Shown: positions 17,377 through 27,317, counted from the stretch's first letter. The stretch is DNA of 61,401 nt from Flammeovirga sp. EKP202 (GCF_014534745.1 NZ_JACVVP010000045.1:1-61401), one strand, 5' to 3'. The notes: generated by a model not told the origin, from the sequence alone. A program made the numbers and translations.

Positions 17377-18159
17377 TTATATCCTTCCCCTCACTTCATT
17401 TAGAAACATAGTCATCGATACCGCTTTCTCATCTACCCACTTGTCATAATCTTCAATAGCTCTCAAACGATCACGTTCTGACATATAACCTTCAGTAGTA
17501 ATTTGTTCTAAGCCTGCGACTTGAGACCAAATCTTGACTCGTTCATAAAAATCTTTTCTTTTATGATCGTACAACTCATGAGATGGCACTACCTGAATAT
17601 CTTTAAATCCCACCTCTTTCAATAAATGTGGTAAGTCTGTACCAATTGCATTATTAATTCCGGCATCTTTTCTCCAATTTAAAAATGCTTGGTAAAAACG
17701 TCTCATGGTCAAAGGAGGCTGAGGAACCCATTCTAATCGGTTATGATTGTAATCTAAAAAGGAAACTTGACCTCCTTCTTTTAAAAGTGATTTTACTTTT
17801 TGCAAAGCTTCTTTTACGGTAGTCATCCACTGCAATACCCTTGCCCCTACTATTAAATCAAACTTTTCTTCCGTTTCGAAATTAAACAAGTCTACTGTTT
17901 TGAGTTCTAAATTTGAAATATCAGCGTAAACTATATTGCCATGCTCAATCACTTCGTAAGTATTATCAATACCAATTACCTTTCCTGTTGGGCCTACAAT
18001 TTTAGCGATGTCTTTTGTAATGGCTCCTGTCCCGCAACCAATATCCAATACCGTCATTCCCTCTTTTAAGATAGACTTCAAATGTCTATAATCTACGGCT
18101 AAAGACCTTCTATCAAAAACAGTTTTGGCTTCTTCACTCCTTTTAATTGTCTTGTTCAT
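17377..18159 (-). CDS. Class I SAM-dependent methyltransferase
   Basis: This 260-residue cytoplasmic methyltransferase has motif I at residues 36-50 (MTVLDIGCGTGAITKD), GKVIGIDNTYEV as the acidic loop, FDLIVGARVLQWM as motif post-I to II, and GGQVSFLDYNHNRLEW near the middle. The fold resembles UbiE/COQ5-type small-molecule methyltransferases. The substrate cannot be read. It lies alone with its own terminator. Confidence 0.88.
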   Translation of the reverse strand: MNKTIKRSEEAKTVFDRRSLAVDYRHLKSILKEGMTVLDIGCGTGAITKDIAKIVGPTGKVIGIDNTYEVIEHGNIVYADISNLELKTVDLFNFETEEKFDLIVGARVLQWMTTVKEALQKVKSLLKEGGQVSFLDYNHNRLEWVPQPPLTMRRFYQAFLNWRKDAGINNAIGTDLPHLLKEVGFKDIQVVPSHELYDHKRKDFYERVKIWSQVAGLEQITTEGYMSERDRLRAIEDYDKWVDEKAVSMTMFLNEVRGRI

Positions 18160-18389
18160 TTTAATAGTAGTTTAAGTCAAGTTTTTTGTAACTCAAATTA
18201 TAATGAGTCATTATTTACACTTACAAACTTACTATTGAAAAAAAGTAAAATCAGAAGTAATATTTAAAATAAAGATGATTTGAAAACACTAATAACCAAA
18301 GAATTAAACATTAATTTAAGACCTTAAAAGAGGATTCAAAATTTATATTACAAATAAATACGACTTCTAAAGAGGTAAAATAAAAGCAT

Positions 18390-18806
18390 TCATTCACTTT
18401 TAAAATCTTGAAAAATTCTTTTTCCTTTAAAAAACATAATCTCTGGTAATTTTTTAAATTTTCGATCATACTCACAAAGCTTCAAAAGGTGCTCTAAAGA
18501 AATCTCGATGTATTGTACATCTTCCAAAAAAATGATATCAAAAATTTGAGATTTACTTTTCAAAAAATGATAAGTACTAAAAAAGTCCCCTTTTTGAAAA
18601 AAATATTCCTCCTCCAAATCAGACGACTTTGATACTAATCGAACGCTACCTTTTTCGATATAATAAAAGCATCTATTGTGCTTTTCATTTTGTAATAAAT
18701 AGTTGCTTTGTAAAGCTTTTTGGGTCAGAAAAATTTTATTGATCACTGCTACATCCGCTATTGTGATAGGAATGTACTCTGAACAATGAGTAATAAACTG
18801 ATACAT
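18390..18806 (-). CDS. Crp-like cyclic-nucleotide-binding domain protein without HTH
   Basis: This 138-residue protein has the beta-roll of Crp/Fnr sensors: FLTQKALQSNYLLQNE, CFYYIEKGSVRLVS, EYFFQKGDFFSTYHFL and VQYIEISLEHLLKL. It stops right after the linker helix, where a normal family member of about 190 residues would carry its helix-turn-helix. The frame also extends to a TTG at 18866, but that start lies inside the terminator of the upstream gene, so the ATG at 18806 is preferred. No HTH remnant is obvious downstream. It is either a truncated regulator or a stand-alone sensor; no partner is apparent. Confidence 0.7.
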   Translation of the reverse strand: MYQFITHCSEYIPITIADVAVINKIFLTQKALQSNYLLQNEKHNRCFYYIEKGSVRLVSKSSDLEEEYFFQKGDFFSTYHFLKSKSQIFDIIFLEDVQYIEISLEHLLKLCEYDRKFKKLPEIMFFKGKRIFQDFKSE

Positions 18807-18830
18807 GAAATTGTCAAGAAGTATTGAATC

Positions 18831-18876
18831 AAAAAAAATCCCCTTTTCAGTAGTTTTAATTACCAAAAAAGGGATT
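18831..18876 (-). terminator. Terminator of the small repeat-protein gene
   Basis: A ~10-bp stem with one bulge (18837-18847 with 18867-18876) is followed on the minus strand by eight T. It sits between the 18894-19295 gene and the start of the Crp-like gene and decides the latter's start codon. Confidence 0.8.
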
Positions 18877-18893
18877 AATATAATACGAAATAC

Positions 18894-19295
18894 TTATTTT
18901 AATGATTTAGAAAACACTAATATTTTTCGTTGAAGTCTTGCTCTGCTGTTATAGTCTATTGAGGTAATATCTTTTAAAAGTGCTTTTTCGTATGATGCGT
19001 AAGCATTTTTCACATCTCCAACTCTTAAATAATAATCACCTAATACTTCCAATGTATTGTGATTTTCGTCAACAGTTACAGCGTGATCTATCCATTCTTT
19101 CGCAAGCTCTAAATCTGCATTCCAGTTGATTGATAATTGTGCAGCTCTTGTGTATGTAGCCCAATCATTAGCTTCAGCTTTTTGAACCATTTTCACTAAT
19201 TCCGAGTTTTCATTTGACTCTGGATACTCTGGTACTTCAGCTAATAAATTTACAGAACACAACAAGCCGATAAGAGAGATAAGTAAGGTTTTCAT
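18894..19295 (-). CDS. Small exported TPR-like protein
   Basis: This 133-residue periplasmic protein has a signal peptide (MKTLLISLIGLLCSVNLLA) followed by about three helix pairs of TPR type, such as WNADLELAKEWIDHAV, NTLEVLGDYYLRVGDVKNA and YASYEKALLKD. TPR proteins bind other proteins. The frame extends 31 codons upstream, but the ATG at 19295 gives the clean signal peptide. Two direct repeats lie 34-66 bases upstream. It ends in a terminator. The function is unknown. Confidence 0.7.
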   Translation of the reverse strand: MKTLLISLIGLLCSVNLLAEVPEYPESNENSELVKMVQKAEANDWATYTRAAQLSINWNADLELAKEWIDHAVTVDENHNTLEVLGDYYLRVGDVKNAYASYEKALLKDITSIDYNSRARLQRKILVFSKSLK

Positions 19296-19328
19296 GGTAT
19301 AAAAATAATTAATTTGAACACTAGTTAA

Positions 19329-19361
19329 TATGCCAATAGTAATTCCATAGTTATGCCAATA
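19329..19361. repeat. Two 10-bp direct repeats upstream of the TPR-like gene
   Basis: TATGCCAATA occurs at 19329-19338 and 19352-19361, with starts 23 bases apart, which is about two helical turns. The position upstream of the start suggests a binding site for a regulator, but this is inference. Confidence 0.35.
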
Positions 19362-19482
19362 AATCACAAAACACTGAAATACAGTCATTTAAATACAAAT
19401 AAACCAACATAACACCATTTACACTTGTTCACTTTTGAACATAAATTACACGTTTTGAACAGATTAGTGTTCGAAATTAAAA

Positions 19483-19515
19483 AAATAGTCTACCACAAAA
19501 TGCAGCAGACTATTT
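19483..19515 (-). terminator. Terminator of the GH13 amylase gene
   Basis: A 9-bp perfect stem (19483-19491 with 19507-19515) is followed on the minus strand by seven T. It lies about 120 bases beyond the amylase stop. Confidence 0.75.
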
Positions 19516-19634
19516 CAAACACTATTCGCGTAGAACTAGTGTACTATAATAAATGAATGTAGAAAAAGTATTAAGAGAATGTTAGAACATGTTTGAAACC
19601 TCCGTTTGAAGAACTCAAACTTGTTGTACTATCA

Positions 19635-22600
19635 TTATTTTTTGATCACTTTTTTAACTGTTTTTTGGCTGTCAAGATAAATGTTCACCAAATACATTCC
19701 CGATTCGAGATTTAATTGATCAAATTTCAATTCATACTTTCCTGCTTCAAATAATTTCCTTGATGTAGCGTAGACTTCTTGTCCACTTAAATTGAAAATC
19801 TGAAGGCCTACACTCTTGCTTTCTTTCAGGGTTAACTGAAGGAAGAAGTGATTTGCAACAATAGTTGGGTACAACTTGATTTCCTCTACAGCTTCAATAT
19901 CAGAAGGGATGTTTCGTGCACTGCTTAATTCAGGATTTTCGTCGTACCATTGTCCGTCTTTATACCACCCCTCATTGTTTCTTGAGAGGTCCAGAGTTTG
20001 GTTGCCATTTCCATCATGGAATAATAAACTTGTAGATGATGTGTTTGGAATAGTATAACTAAACCAACCGTCTCCATCGTTGGTCATTGCTACTCCCGGC
20101 CAGTTAGAAGTACTTCCATTATCTGTATTCCAATAGTGGAGTAATGGATTGCTCCAAGTCGATTTAAAGTGCACTGTCAATCCTGTTGGTGTTACTGTAT
20201 TGTCATCAGGATTTTGATCGTACCATTGCCCATTCAAATACCAACCGTCTTTGTTTCTTATCAAGTCAGAAGTTTGTCCACCTCCATTATTACTGAAAAT
20301 AATACTTGAAGAAGTCACGGCTTCTGGGAATGTGAAAGCGTACCATCCATTCGACTGTGACATACTTACGCCCGGCCATGCTGCATTAGCCAATACTCCC
20401 GTCGGAGAGGCATTCCAATGGTAAATATGAGTATAATCTTTAGTGTACACCGTGAAACCACCACTTGGTGCGGTCACTGTAAATGATGCTGTACTTAACG
20501 TGGAGGTATTTCCAGCATCATCGACAGCGATAGCAGAGACAGTAGTAGTTTGGGAAATCGACAAAGTGACTTGTCCTTCAGCCGAAGCGGAAGATGTAGT
20601 TGGAGTAGACCCGTCTAAAGTATAATAGATCGTTGGTGATGCATCACGATTGTCTGAAGCGGAAATTGTAACATTTCCAGACCCAACAAAAGTACTGCCT
20701 AATGGGGAAATAGAAACTGTTGGAGCTTCTGTATCTGGTGTAGTAATTGGTTCACTTACCCACCCGTTATCATACCAAACGTTACCACAAATATTCATTT
20801 CATCTCCAGTGATTTTTGTATCACCGCAGAGTAATATCAAATTAGTACAAGTGCCATCAATTGTGTACTCATAGAATCCAGAGTAATCTGTTGAAGCCAA
20901 CATATTTTCTCCCGGCCATGCTGTTGTCATGGTTCCACCTGTTACACCCCAGAAATAGATTCTTGGTGTTGAACAATCCGTTTTGAAATAGACTGTCATT
21001 CCTCCTTCTATTGGTTCAGGAACTGTATATGTCACTGTTTCAATGGCTGAACTTCCAACGCTATTGATTGCGATAGCTTTGAAAGTAATCACATCACCTG
21101 CGTTTCCAGACAACACTACTTCTCCATTGTATTGAGAAGATGAAGCAGTTGGAGTACTTCCATCCAATGTATAATAAATTACTCCGTTTTCAGTGACTGA
21201 TGCACTTACTCTATTGCTATTTTGAGTGAGTATTAAAGTTGGTACTTGAGGTGTTACAACCGAGCAGTCAGGGCATTCATTGTGCCATATATTTCCATCA
21301 TACCAACCATTTGAGTTTCTTGAAAGATCAATGGTTTTGTTACTTCCATTGTCACTGAATAATAGATTGACACTTTCCGTATTTTCAAATACATATTTAT
21401 ACCAATCGCCTTCATGTTGTGTCATATTTGGCCCTGGCCAATTACTTGCAGGAAGTGAACCTACAGGTGTTTCTTCCCAATAATGCACATTGACATTGTT
21501 CCAATTTGATGGCTTTTTGAAATACACTTCCAATCCTTCAATCTCACCAATTCTATATGATAAAGTTGTGACAGATGAAGAGTTTCCTTCCGAATCCACT
21601 GCAAATGCTTTGATGTCCATATCCGCATCAACTGCTATTTTAGTATTCGTATATTGGCTGCTTGAAAATGAAGGCTGAGAGCCGTCTGTTGTATAATAGA
21701 TAGTATAAGGACCTCCAGCTCCTAATGAAGCGGAAAGACTTACTTCTACAGGGTTGTCATATCTTTGAGGTGCTGGTGATGCACTTACAAATGGTAAGCT
21801 TGGTCCGCCTTCTCCTGGCTGGAAGAAACCCACGCCATTGCCACCGATCATACCAGGACCATTTAAAACATAAACTGCCGCCGAACCTGATTCTACAGTA
21901 CAATTCAATGTTCCATTAGAAACCACTGTTTCTGCTCCTGTTACGGCATCTCTGTAAACACCATTAGTCAAACCTGTAAAGTTGAATGATGCTGATCCAT
22001 CTTTTGCCAGACCAACGGCCACTTCACTGTTTCCATGTACACGAACATAACCAACGCCGTTTCCGCCATTGTCACCATTCCAACGCCATTCTCCTTTTTG
22101 AAGTGCTGGCACTGCTGATCGCATCGCATTCAGTTTTTTGATGTGCTGATAAATCTTGTGACTTGGTGCTTGATCCATCACATCACCATAGTATGCTCTA
22201 CCTGTTTCATTAATGGATTTTTTAATTCCTTCTGCATCATGAATATCCGCAAAAGCCCCTGCCATAAATCGCATTTCCGTACCATAATACACAATCGGAA
22301 TACCTCTCCAAGTAAACATAAAATTCAAACAAGCAGCAAGGTTTTCATCCGTTCCACCATAACGCTTATTCCAGTCGTTATTCGGACCAAAATCATGGTT
22401 ATCTAACCATAATAAGTTGGTTGACGGATCTGCATATAAGTGATCATAACGTGATGCCGCTTTTACTCCACCAAAGCCTTCTCCATATTCAAAAGGACCA
22501 TGAAAACTTGCTTCCGCATAGAAATCAATCACTGCCATTCCTGAGGGTTCAGAAGCATTCGTTGCTCCTCTCCAAGTATACCAGTGTGGATTAATTTCTT

Positions 22601-23627
22601 CGATACTGTGTAATTCGTGACGCTTCTGTGCTACTTCACCAAAAACAAAAAGGTCTGGGTTGATCGCCTTAAAAGCATCCAAGAAATACAGTACATCTTC
22701 TTTAGACATGTGCTTGATGGTATCCCATCGGAATGCATCCACGCCCATTTCAATAAATGTCTTATAAGCATTGACTAAATACTCTCTTACAACTGGGCTT
22801 GATGTATTCAAATCAGGTGTATCTCCAGCTAATGCTCTATTGTAAAGGTTTTCTGTATCATCCCAACCTTGAGCAAAACCGTTTCCACTTTGATGATACC
22901 AATCTGGATCTGTGGTATTGACATAAGAAACAGTAGACGGCCAATTGTAGTTGGCGAGGTCTTCATTATAAGGTGCTGGTAATTCAGGAAGATTTGCTCT
23001 ACTCCAAATCAAACCATCATCTGGGTTCGGAGTCATACCGTCGTACTCCCAATTAGGATTGGGTTGTAGTGGGTTCCCATTTAGATCTTGTCCCCATACT
23101 TCTGAAGTATCAGTGTTGTATTTGATTTCTGCTAAACCTTTGATACCAAAACGTCCGGCGTGATTGGTCACCACATCCAAAACGATTTTCATATCTCTGG
23201 CATGCACTTCATTAATTAGATCCTGGAAGGTAGCTCCTGGAGACTCTAACCTTGGGTCTACTTTCGTAAAATCATACGCATGATAGCCATGGTAATCCAA
23301 TGGACTCCAGTTTTGAACAATTGGAGTGATCCAAATCGATGTAAAACCAAGGTCTTTGATATAATCTAGTTTTTGGATTAGACCTTTAAAGTCCCCTTTC
23401 CAAGTGACATCATTAGGATCTGTAATAGCGGGGTTAATTTCTGGATCTGGATTGTAAGAGCTCCATTCATTGGGGACGTTATTCCCCGGATCTCCATCAA
23501 AGAAGCGGGTCGTCATTAAGAAGTAAATAGTTTCTTCGCGAAAATCAGTTTGTGCGAAGAGCATATTGGCTCCAACACTCAAACATAGAGAGAGCGACAA
23601 TAGCCATTTTGTAAATTTCATTTTCAT
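19635..23627 (-). CDS. Secreted multimodular GH13 alpha-amylase with T9SS sorting domain
   Basis: This 1330-residue extracellular enzyme is predicted to cut alpha-1,4 links in starch-like glucans. After a signal peptide (to about residue 26) comes the GH13 barrel with its four regions: LDVVTNHAG near 148, VDAFRWDTIKH near 295 (nucleophile Asp), FVFGEVAQ near 328 (acid Glu) and WLDNHDFG near 410. Three chitobiase-type beta domains (near 615, 795 and 965; each with YYTxDGSxPT) alternate with four CBM26-like starch-binding modules near 697, 876, 1057 and 1149 (each with a WPG motif). The last 80 residues are a type A T9SS sorting domain ending KTVKKVIKK, so the protein is exported by the gliding-type secretion system and cell-attached or released. 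The upstream 460 bases hold no gene. Confidence 0.92.
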   Translation of the reverse strand: MKMKFTKWLLSLSLCLSVGANMLFAQTDFREETIYFLMTTRFFDGDPGNNVPNEWSSYNPDPEINPAITDPNDVTWKGDFKGLIQKLDYIKDLGFTSIWITPIVQNWSPLDYHGYHAYDFTKVDPRLESPGATFQDLINEVHARDMKIVLDVVTNHAGRFGIKGLAEIKYNTDTSEVWGQDLNGNPLQPNPNWEYDGMTPNPDDGLIWSRANLPELPAPYNEDLANYNWPSTVSYVNTTDPDWYHQSGNGFAQGWDDTENLYNRALAGDTPDLNTSSPVVREYLVNAYKTFIEMGVDAFRWDTIKHMSKEDVLYFLDAFKAINPDLFVFGEVAQKRHELHSIEEINPHWYTWRGATNASEPSGMAVIDFYAEASFHGPFEYGEGFGGVKAASRYDHLYADPSTNLLWLDNHDFGPNNDWNKRYGGTDENLAACLNFMFTWRGIPIVYYGTEMRFMAGAFADIHDAEGIKKSINETGRAYYGDVMDQAPSHKIYQHIKKLNAMRSAVPALQKGEWRWNGDNGGNGVGYVRVHGNSEVAVGLAKDGSASFNFTGLTNGVYRDAVTGAETVVSNGTLNCTVESGSAAVYVLNGPGMIGGNGVGFFQPGEGGPSLPFVSASPAPQRYDNPVEVSLSASLGAGGPYTIYYTTDGSQPSFSSSQYTNTKIAVDADMDIKAFAVDSEGNSSSVTTLSYRIGEIEGLEVYFKKPSNWNNVNVHYWEETPVGSLPASNWPGPNMTQHEGDWYKYVFENTESVNLLFSDNGSNKTIDLSRNSNGWYDGNIWHNECPDCSVVTPQVPTLILTQNSNRVSASVTENGVIYYTLDGSTPTASSSQYNGEVVLSGNAGDVITFKAIAINSVGSSAIETVTYTVPEPIEGGMTVYFKTDCSTPRIYFWGVTGGTMTTAWPGENMLASTDYSGFYEYTIDGTCTNLILLCGDTKITGDEMNICGNVWYDNGWVSEPITTPDTEAPTVSISPLGSTFVGSGNVTISASDNRDASPTIYYTLDGSTPTTSSASAEGQVTLSISQTTTVSAIAVDDAGNTSTLSTASFTVTAPSGGFTVYTKDYTHIYHWNASPTGVLANAAWPGVSMSQSNGWYAFTFPEAVTSSSIIFSNNGGGQTSDLIRNKDGWYLNGQWYDQNPDDNTVTPTGLTVHFKSTWSNPLLHYWNTDNGSTSNWPGVAMTNDGDGWFSYTIPNTSSTSLLFHDGNGNQTLDLSRNNEGWYKDGQWYDENPELSSARNIPSDIEAVEEIKLYPTIVANHFFLQLTLKESKSVGLQIFNLSGQEVYATSRKLFEAGKYELKFDQLNLESGMYLVNIYLDSQKTVKKVIKK

Positions 23628-24030
23628 ACTTTTAGTTGTTTACCAAGTAGAGGACCATGCATCTTAGGGTTTCATTTTTATACCCTCTGACAAATAGTTT
23701 GCTACTTCATTCAAGTCAGTTAAATTGTTATTCTTTCCGGAAAGTCACTTCAAGCTGTTTTTACAATGTTAGTACTTTGGGTGCTGCAATGCGTTCCGAT
23801 GGATAATAAATGGGTGTTTTTAGAAAGTGGTACGTAGCGGTGGAGGGAAGGGAACTTTACAAGAATTGCTTTCTAAGTACTAGAACAAAAGAAAATATGG
23901 TTTGTGAAATGTAAAGCATTTCGGCTCTACAGAGATTAAACTTTCAATGTAAAGAATAAGCAAAATAAATAGGTTTCGTTTAATGGATCCACAATGCCTT
24001 GTAGCTTACGATGCATCATAATTGACTCAC
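23628..24030. other. Long upstream region of the amylase gene
   Basis: Between the amylase start and the ALDH terminator there is no convincing reading frame on either strand. The amylase promoter and leader must lie here, but no good TAnnTTTG box is seen on the minus strand. Confidence 0.4.
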
Positions 24031-24060
24031 AAAAAAAGACATAGCAAAAATGCCATGTCT
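24031..24060 (-). terminator. Terminator of the seven-gene sugar operon
   Basis: A 10-bp stem with one mismatch (24037-24046 with 24051-24060) is followed on the minus strand by seven T. It lies about 30 bases after the aldehyde dehydrogenase stop. Confidence 0.85.
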
Positions 24061-24091
24061 TTCTAATTCTCATTAAATCTACCTGAATCAT

Positions 24092-25675
24092 CTAAATTAC
24101 TTTATCTGAATATTCACCGTTAAGCTTTCTGTAGAGCTGTAAAGGATTTTCGTTTTTAAGTGTATCTGGCAGTAATTTGTCTGGTATATTTTGATAGGCA
24201 ACAAACCTTGCAAAACGTACTATGGCTTCACCTCCAACACTTGTAGCCCAACCAATTGAAGAAGCTGGGTAAGGTCCTCCGTGTTGCATAGACGGATTGA
24301 CATCAACACCTGTTGGATAACCGTTGAAAATGATTCTACCTACTTTTAATTCTAAGATATTGATCAATTCTGATGTCAATTCATCATCCCCATCGGAGTG
24401 AATCGTTGCGGTTAATTGTCCTTCTAAATGCTTTGCTAAACGCAACATATCCTTGTCGCAAGTCACTTCAACAACCAATGTCACTGGACCAAAAATTTCT
24501 TCGTGGAGTGATTTATCATTGATGAAATGATCTATAGTAGTTTTGAATAATGCATTGGGTGGCGTTTTCTCGTTTTCATTCCATTCTGCCTCGTTGACCC
24601 ACTCCACATTTGGATTGTTTTTCAAACGGACAAGTCCATGGTAATAAGAAGAAAGAATACCTTTATTCAACATCACTCCTCTGCTATTATCATTTAATTG
24701 TGAGGCTAAACCTTTGATAAATTCATCATCAATGGTCGTTACAATCAAACCGGGGTTGGTACAAAACTGTCCTACACCTAAACAAACAGAAGTTGAAAGC
24801 CCTGCAATCAATTCTTCTTTTTTATTATCTAATGCTTTTTTTCCTATAAAAACAGGATTGATACTTCCCATTTCAGCATAAACTGGAATAGGATCAGGAC
24901 GGGAAGCGGCAATGTCCATCAAAGCTTTCCCTCCTTTGAAAGATCCTGTAAAACCTACTGCTTGAGTGATAGGGTGTTTTACCAATTTTGCTCCTAAATC
25001 ATTTCCAACACCTTGTAATAATGAGAAAACACCTTTAGGCATATCGGTTTTGGAAGCCGCAGTTTCAACCGCCTGAGCAAAAAGTTCTGAAGTTTCAGGA
25101 TGAGAAGGATGCCCTTTCACTACTACAGGGTTTCCTGCCGCCAATGCTGAGGCTGTATCACCTCCCAAAGTACCGAATGCAAACGGGAAATTAGACGCTC
25201 CAAAAACCACAACAGGCCCAATTGGTCGCATCATTCTCCTAATATCTGGTTTTGGTACTGGCTGACGATCTGGAATGGCCGTATCAATGCTCGGCTGTGT
25301 CCATTGCCCTGCCTCAGCAATACTCGCAAAGGCTCTGATTTGTCCACATGTCCTTCCTCTTTCACCGGTTAACCTTGGAATACCTAACCCACTTTCTCTA
25401 TGCCCTACTTCCAATAGTATATCTCCTAAAGCTTCAATTTCATCTGCAATTGCATATAAAAATTGTGAGATTTCTTTACCACTTAGATTTCTATATGTTT
25501 CAAAAGCATCTTGTGCTTTGTGCATTGCCAATTCAATTTCTTTATCCTCTGAAGTATAAAACCTTCCTATCGATTCATCAGTGACAGGATTGATAGAGGA
25601 GAAAAGTTCTCCAGTAGGCTTTAACCATACACCTCCTATATAAGAGCTTCCCGAAATAGTTTTTTCTTTAATCAT
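24092..25675 (-). CDS. Alpha-ketoglutaric semialdehyde (2,5-dioxovalerate) dehydrogenase
   Basis: This 527-residue NAD(P)-dependent aldehyde dehydrogenase is predicted to oxidise 2-oxoglutarate semialdehyde to 2-oxoglutarate, the last step of oxidative pentose or sugar-acid breakdown. Motifs are VVFGASNFPFAFGTLGGDTASA, the cofactor-loop VGFTGSFKGGKAL, the general base in YAEMGSINPVF and the catalytic Cys in VGQFCTNPG. The N-terminal GGVWLKP and overall length match the KGSADH branch. Its start overlaps the GH43 stop by 8 bases, so both are translated from one mRNA. It is the last gene of the operon. Confidence 0.87.
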   Translation of the reverse strand: MIKEKTISGSSYIGGVWLKPTGELFSSINPVTDESIGRFYTSEDKEIELAMHKAQDAFETYRNLSGKEISQFLYAIADEIEALGDILLEVGHRESGLGIPRLTGERGRTCGQIRAFASIAEAGQWTQPSIDTAIPDRQPVPKPDIRRMMRPIGPVVVFGASNFPFAFGTLGGDTASALAAGNPVVVKGHPSHPETSELFAQAVETAASKTDMPKGVFSLLQGVGNDLGAKLVKHPITQAVGFTGSFKGGKALMDIAASRPDPIPVYAEMGSINPVFIGKKALDNKKEELIAGLSTSVCLGVGQFCTNPGLIVTTIDDEFIKGLASQLNDNSRGVMLNKGILSSYYHGLVRLKNNPNVEWVNEAEWNENEKTPPNALFKTTIDHFINDKSLHEEIFGPVTLVVEVTCDKDMLRLAKHLEGQLTATIHSDGDDELTSELINILELKVGRIIFNGYPTGVDVNPSMQHGGPYPASSIGWATSVGGEAIVRFARFVAYQNIPDKLLPDTLKNENPLQLYRKLNGEYSDKVI

Positions 25676-27284
25676 GAGTCAATTCTTTATAGCTGAAATA
25701 TTCAAAATCGGCGTGCTGTCTTCTGCCTGATAGATCTTGACAGCAAACACCTACAAACGCTCCTGTAAATGCTGCTCTGTAACGTACATTTTCATCTCTT
25801 ACGTACTCATCTGATAGAATACTCCCATCCAAAACAGGTCCTACTTTCTGCCATTCTCCTTCTTTGACGGCATAGTAGAATTGTAATTGAGCACCATTGT
25901 AATCCATTTTCATCCACACTTTTTCTGCGTCTGAAACATCAATGGGTTCAATTGGTTCTTGCTGATCATACTTATCACAAGTGATGATATACAATTCTTT
26001 TTTGGAGCCATCATCATTGCCCATTATGTGTAAGTAGTGGTAATGGAATGTATTGTAATACGCTACCAAACCGGCCATTTGCTGAAATGAAACAGGATCA
26101 AATTCTACACAAGTTTCCGCTATCACATGATGTTCCTGTACTCTATGAGCTACTAATGATTGTCTGAAAACGGAGCTTAACGATTCTCTGCCGTACAATC
26201 TCAAATAGCCTTCTCTATCATTTTGAGTAATCCAATCTTCCGTCATAGGGACTCTTAAGGCATGAAGATGGATATCCAATGGCTGATCTGGAGCAAAAGT
26301 GATTTTCTCTACCTTAGGCTTTGGTTTGTATTCTGGAAGTTGAGGTGCTTCTACTTCTTTTCTCGGCACATTATTATCCCCCACTTTATACAGCCAATCG
26401 TCCTCTCTCCATTCAAACTTTTCAATGGCTGACTCTCTACCTGTAATACATCTTCCTCTTTCTGTCAATGGTCTTCCTACTAAGAAGACACCGTACCACT
26501 CTCCATTTTGTGTTTCTACAAACTGACCATGACCTGATCTTTGTAAGTAGTTTTGAGGAGTATCTTTACAGGTGATAATCGGATTCTGAGGGTGTACTTC
26601 GTAAGGACCAAATAAGCTTTTTGATCTCGCTAAAGTCATGGCGTGATTAAACTCTGTTCCACCTTCAGCGGTCAATAAATAATAGTAACCATTTTTCTTA
26701 AAGATATGTGGTCCTTCTGTTCCTCCTAGTTCTGTTCCTGGGAAGATATAGTGAATATCACCGACCAACTTCTGCTCTTCTTCTGAATACTCCTGCAATA
26801 CAATTCCACCGAAAAACTTACGCTTACGGTGATCCATAATCATATTGACTAACCATATTTTTCCGTCATCATCATGGAAGAAAGATGAGTCAAACCCGCT
26901 TGAATTCAAATACACTGGCTCTGACCATGGTCCCATAATATCTTTTGATGTCACTACATAGTTAGGCGTATCTTTCCATGTTGCCCCATCAAAACTCAAG
27001 ACATTAGTGTATAATAAATAATAAGTCTGATTGTGCTCATTGTAACTTAAACAGGGCGCCCAAACTCCACCTGAATCAGGCACACCTCTCATGTCTAACT
27101 GTGATGCTCTATCTAATGGTCTCGTGATCAATTCCCAATTCACTAAATCTTTAGAATGGTGAATCTGATATCCTGGAAACCACTCAAACGTTGATGTTGC
27201 TATATAATAATCATCCCCTCTTCTTAGAATACTTGGGTCTGGATTGAACCCTCTAAGGATGGGATTTTGAATCATTTTTGTCAT
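25668..27284 (-). CDS. Glycoside hydrolase family 43 beta-xylosidase, cytoplasmic
   Basis: This 538-residue enzyme should release xylose or arabinose from short oligosaccharides. The five-bladed GH43 propeller shows the general base in FNPDPSILRRGDDYYI, the pKa-tuning Asp in FDSSFFHDDDGKIWLV and the acid Glu in GGTEGPHIFKKNGYYYL. A C-terminal beta-sandwich (from about residue 325) fits the GH43_11/xylosidase subgroup. There is no signal peptide, so it acts on imported sugars. The start at 27284 is chosen; the frame's earlier ATG lies inside a palindromic repeat. It shares the operon with genes for oxidative sugar breakdown. Confidence 0.9.
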   Translation of the reverse strand: MTKMIQNPILRGFNPDPSILRRGDDYYIATSTFEWFPGYQIHHSKDLVNWELITRPLDRASQLDMRGVPDSGGVWAPCLSYNEHNQTYYLLYTNVLSFDGATWKDTPNYVVTSKDIMGPWSEPVYLNSSGFDSSFFHDDDGKIWLVNMIMDHRKRKFFGGIVLQEYSEEEQKLVGDIHYIFPGTELGGTEGPHIFKKNGYYYLLTAEGGTEFNHAMTLARSKSLFGPYEVHPQNPIITCKDTPQNYLQRSGHGQFVETQNGEWYGVFLVGRPLTERGRCITGRESAIEKFEWREDDWLYKVGDNNVPRKEVEAPQLPEYKPKPKVEKITFAPDQPLDIHLHALRVPMTEDWITQNDREGYLRLYGRESLSSVFRQSLVAHRVQEHHVIAETCVEFDPVSFQQMAGLVAYYNTFHYHYLHIMGNDDGSKKELYIITCDKYDQQEPIEPIDVSDAEKVWMKMDYNGAQLQFYYAVKEGEWQKVGPVLDGSILSDEYVRDENVRYRAAFTGAFVGVCCQDLSGRRQHADFEYFSYKELTHD

Positions 27285-27317
27285 TTCTTTTTTTATTAAA
27301 ATATGAATATTTTTTGC

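Noticed and set aside
18807-18866. Longer version of the Crp-like gene starting at TTG 18866
   Set aside because: The extra codons fall inside the terminator stem and T-run of the upstream gene, while the ATG at 18806 gives a family-like start.
19876-22406. Plus-strand open frames opposite the large amylase gene
   Set aside because: Antisense shadows of repeated Ser/Thr-rich modules, with no signal, family or terminator.
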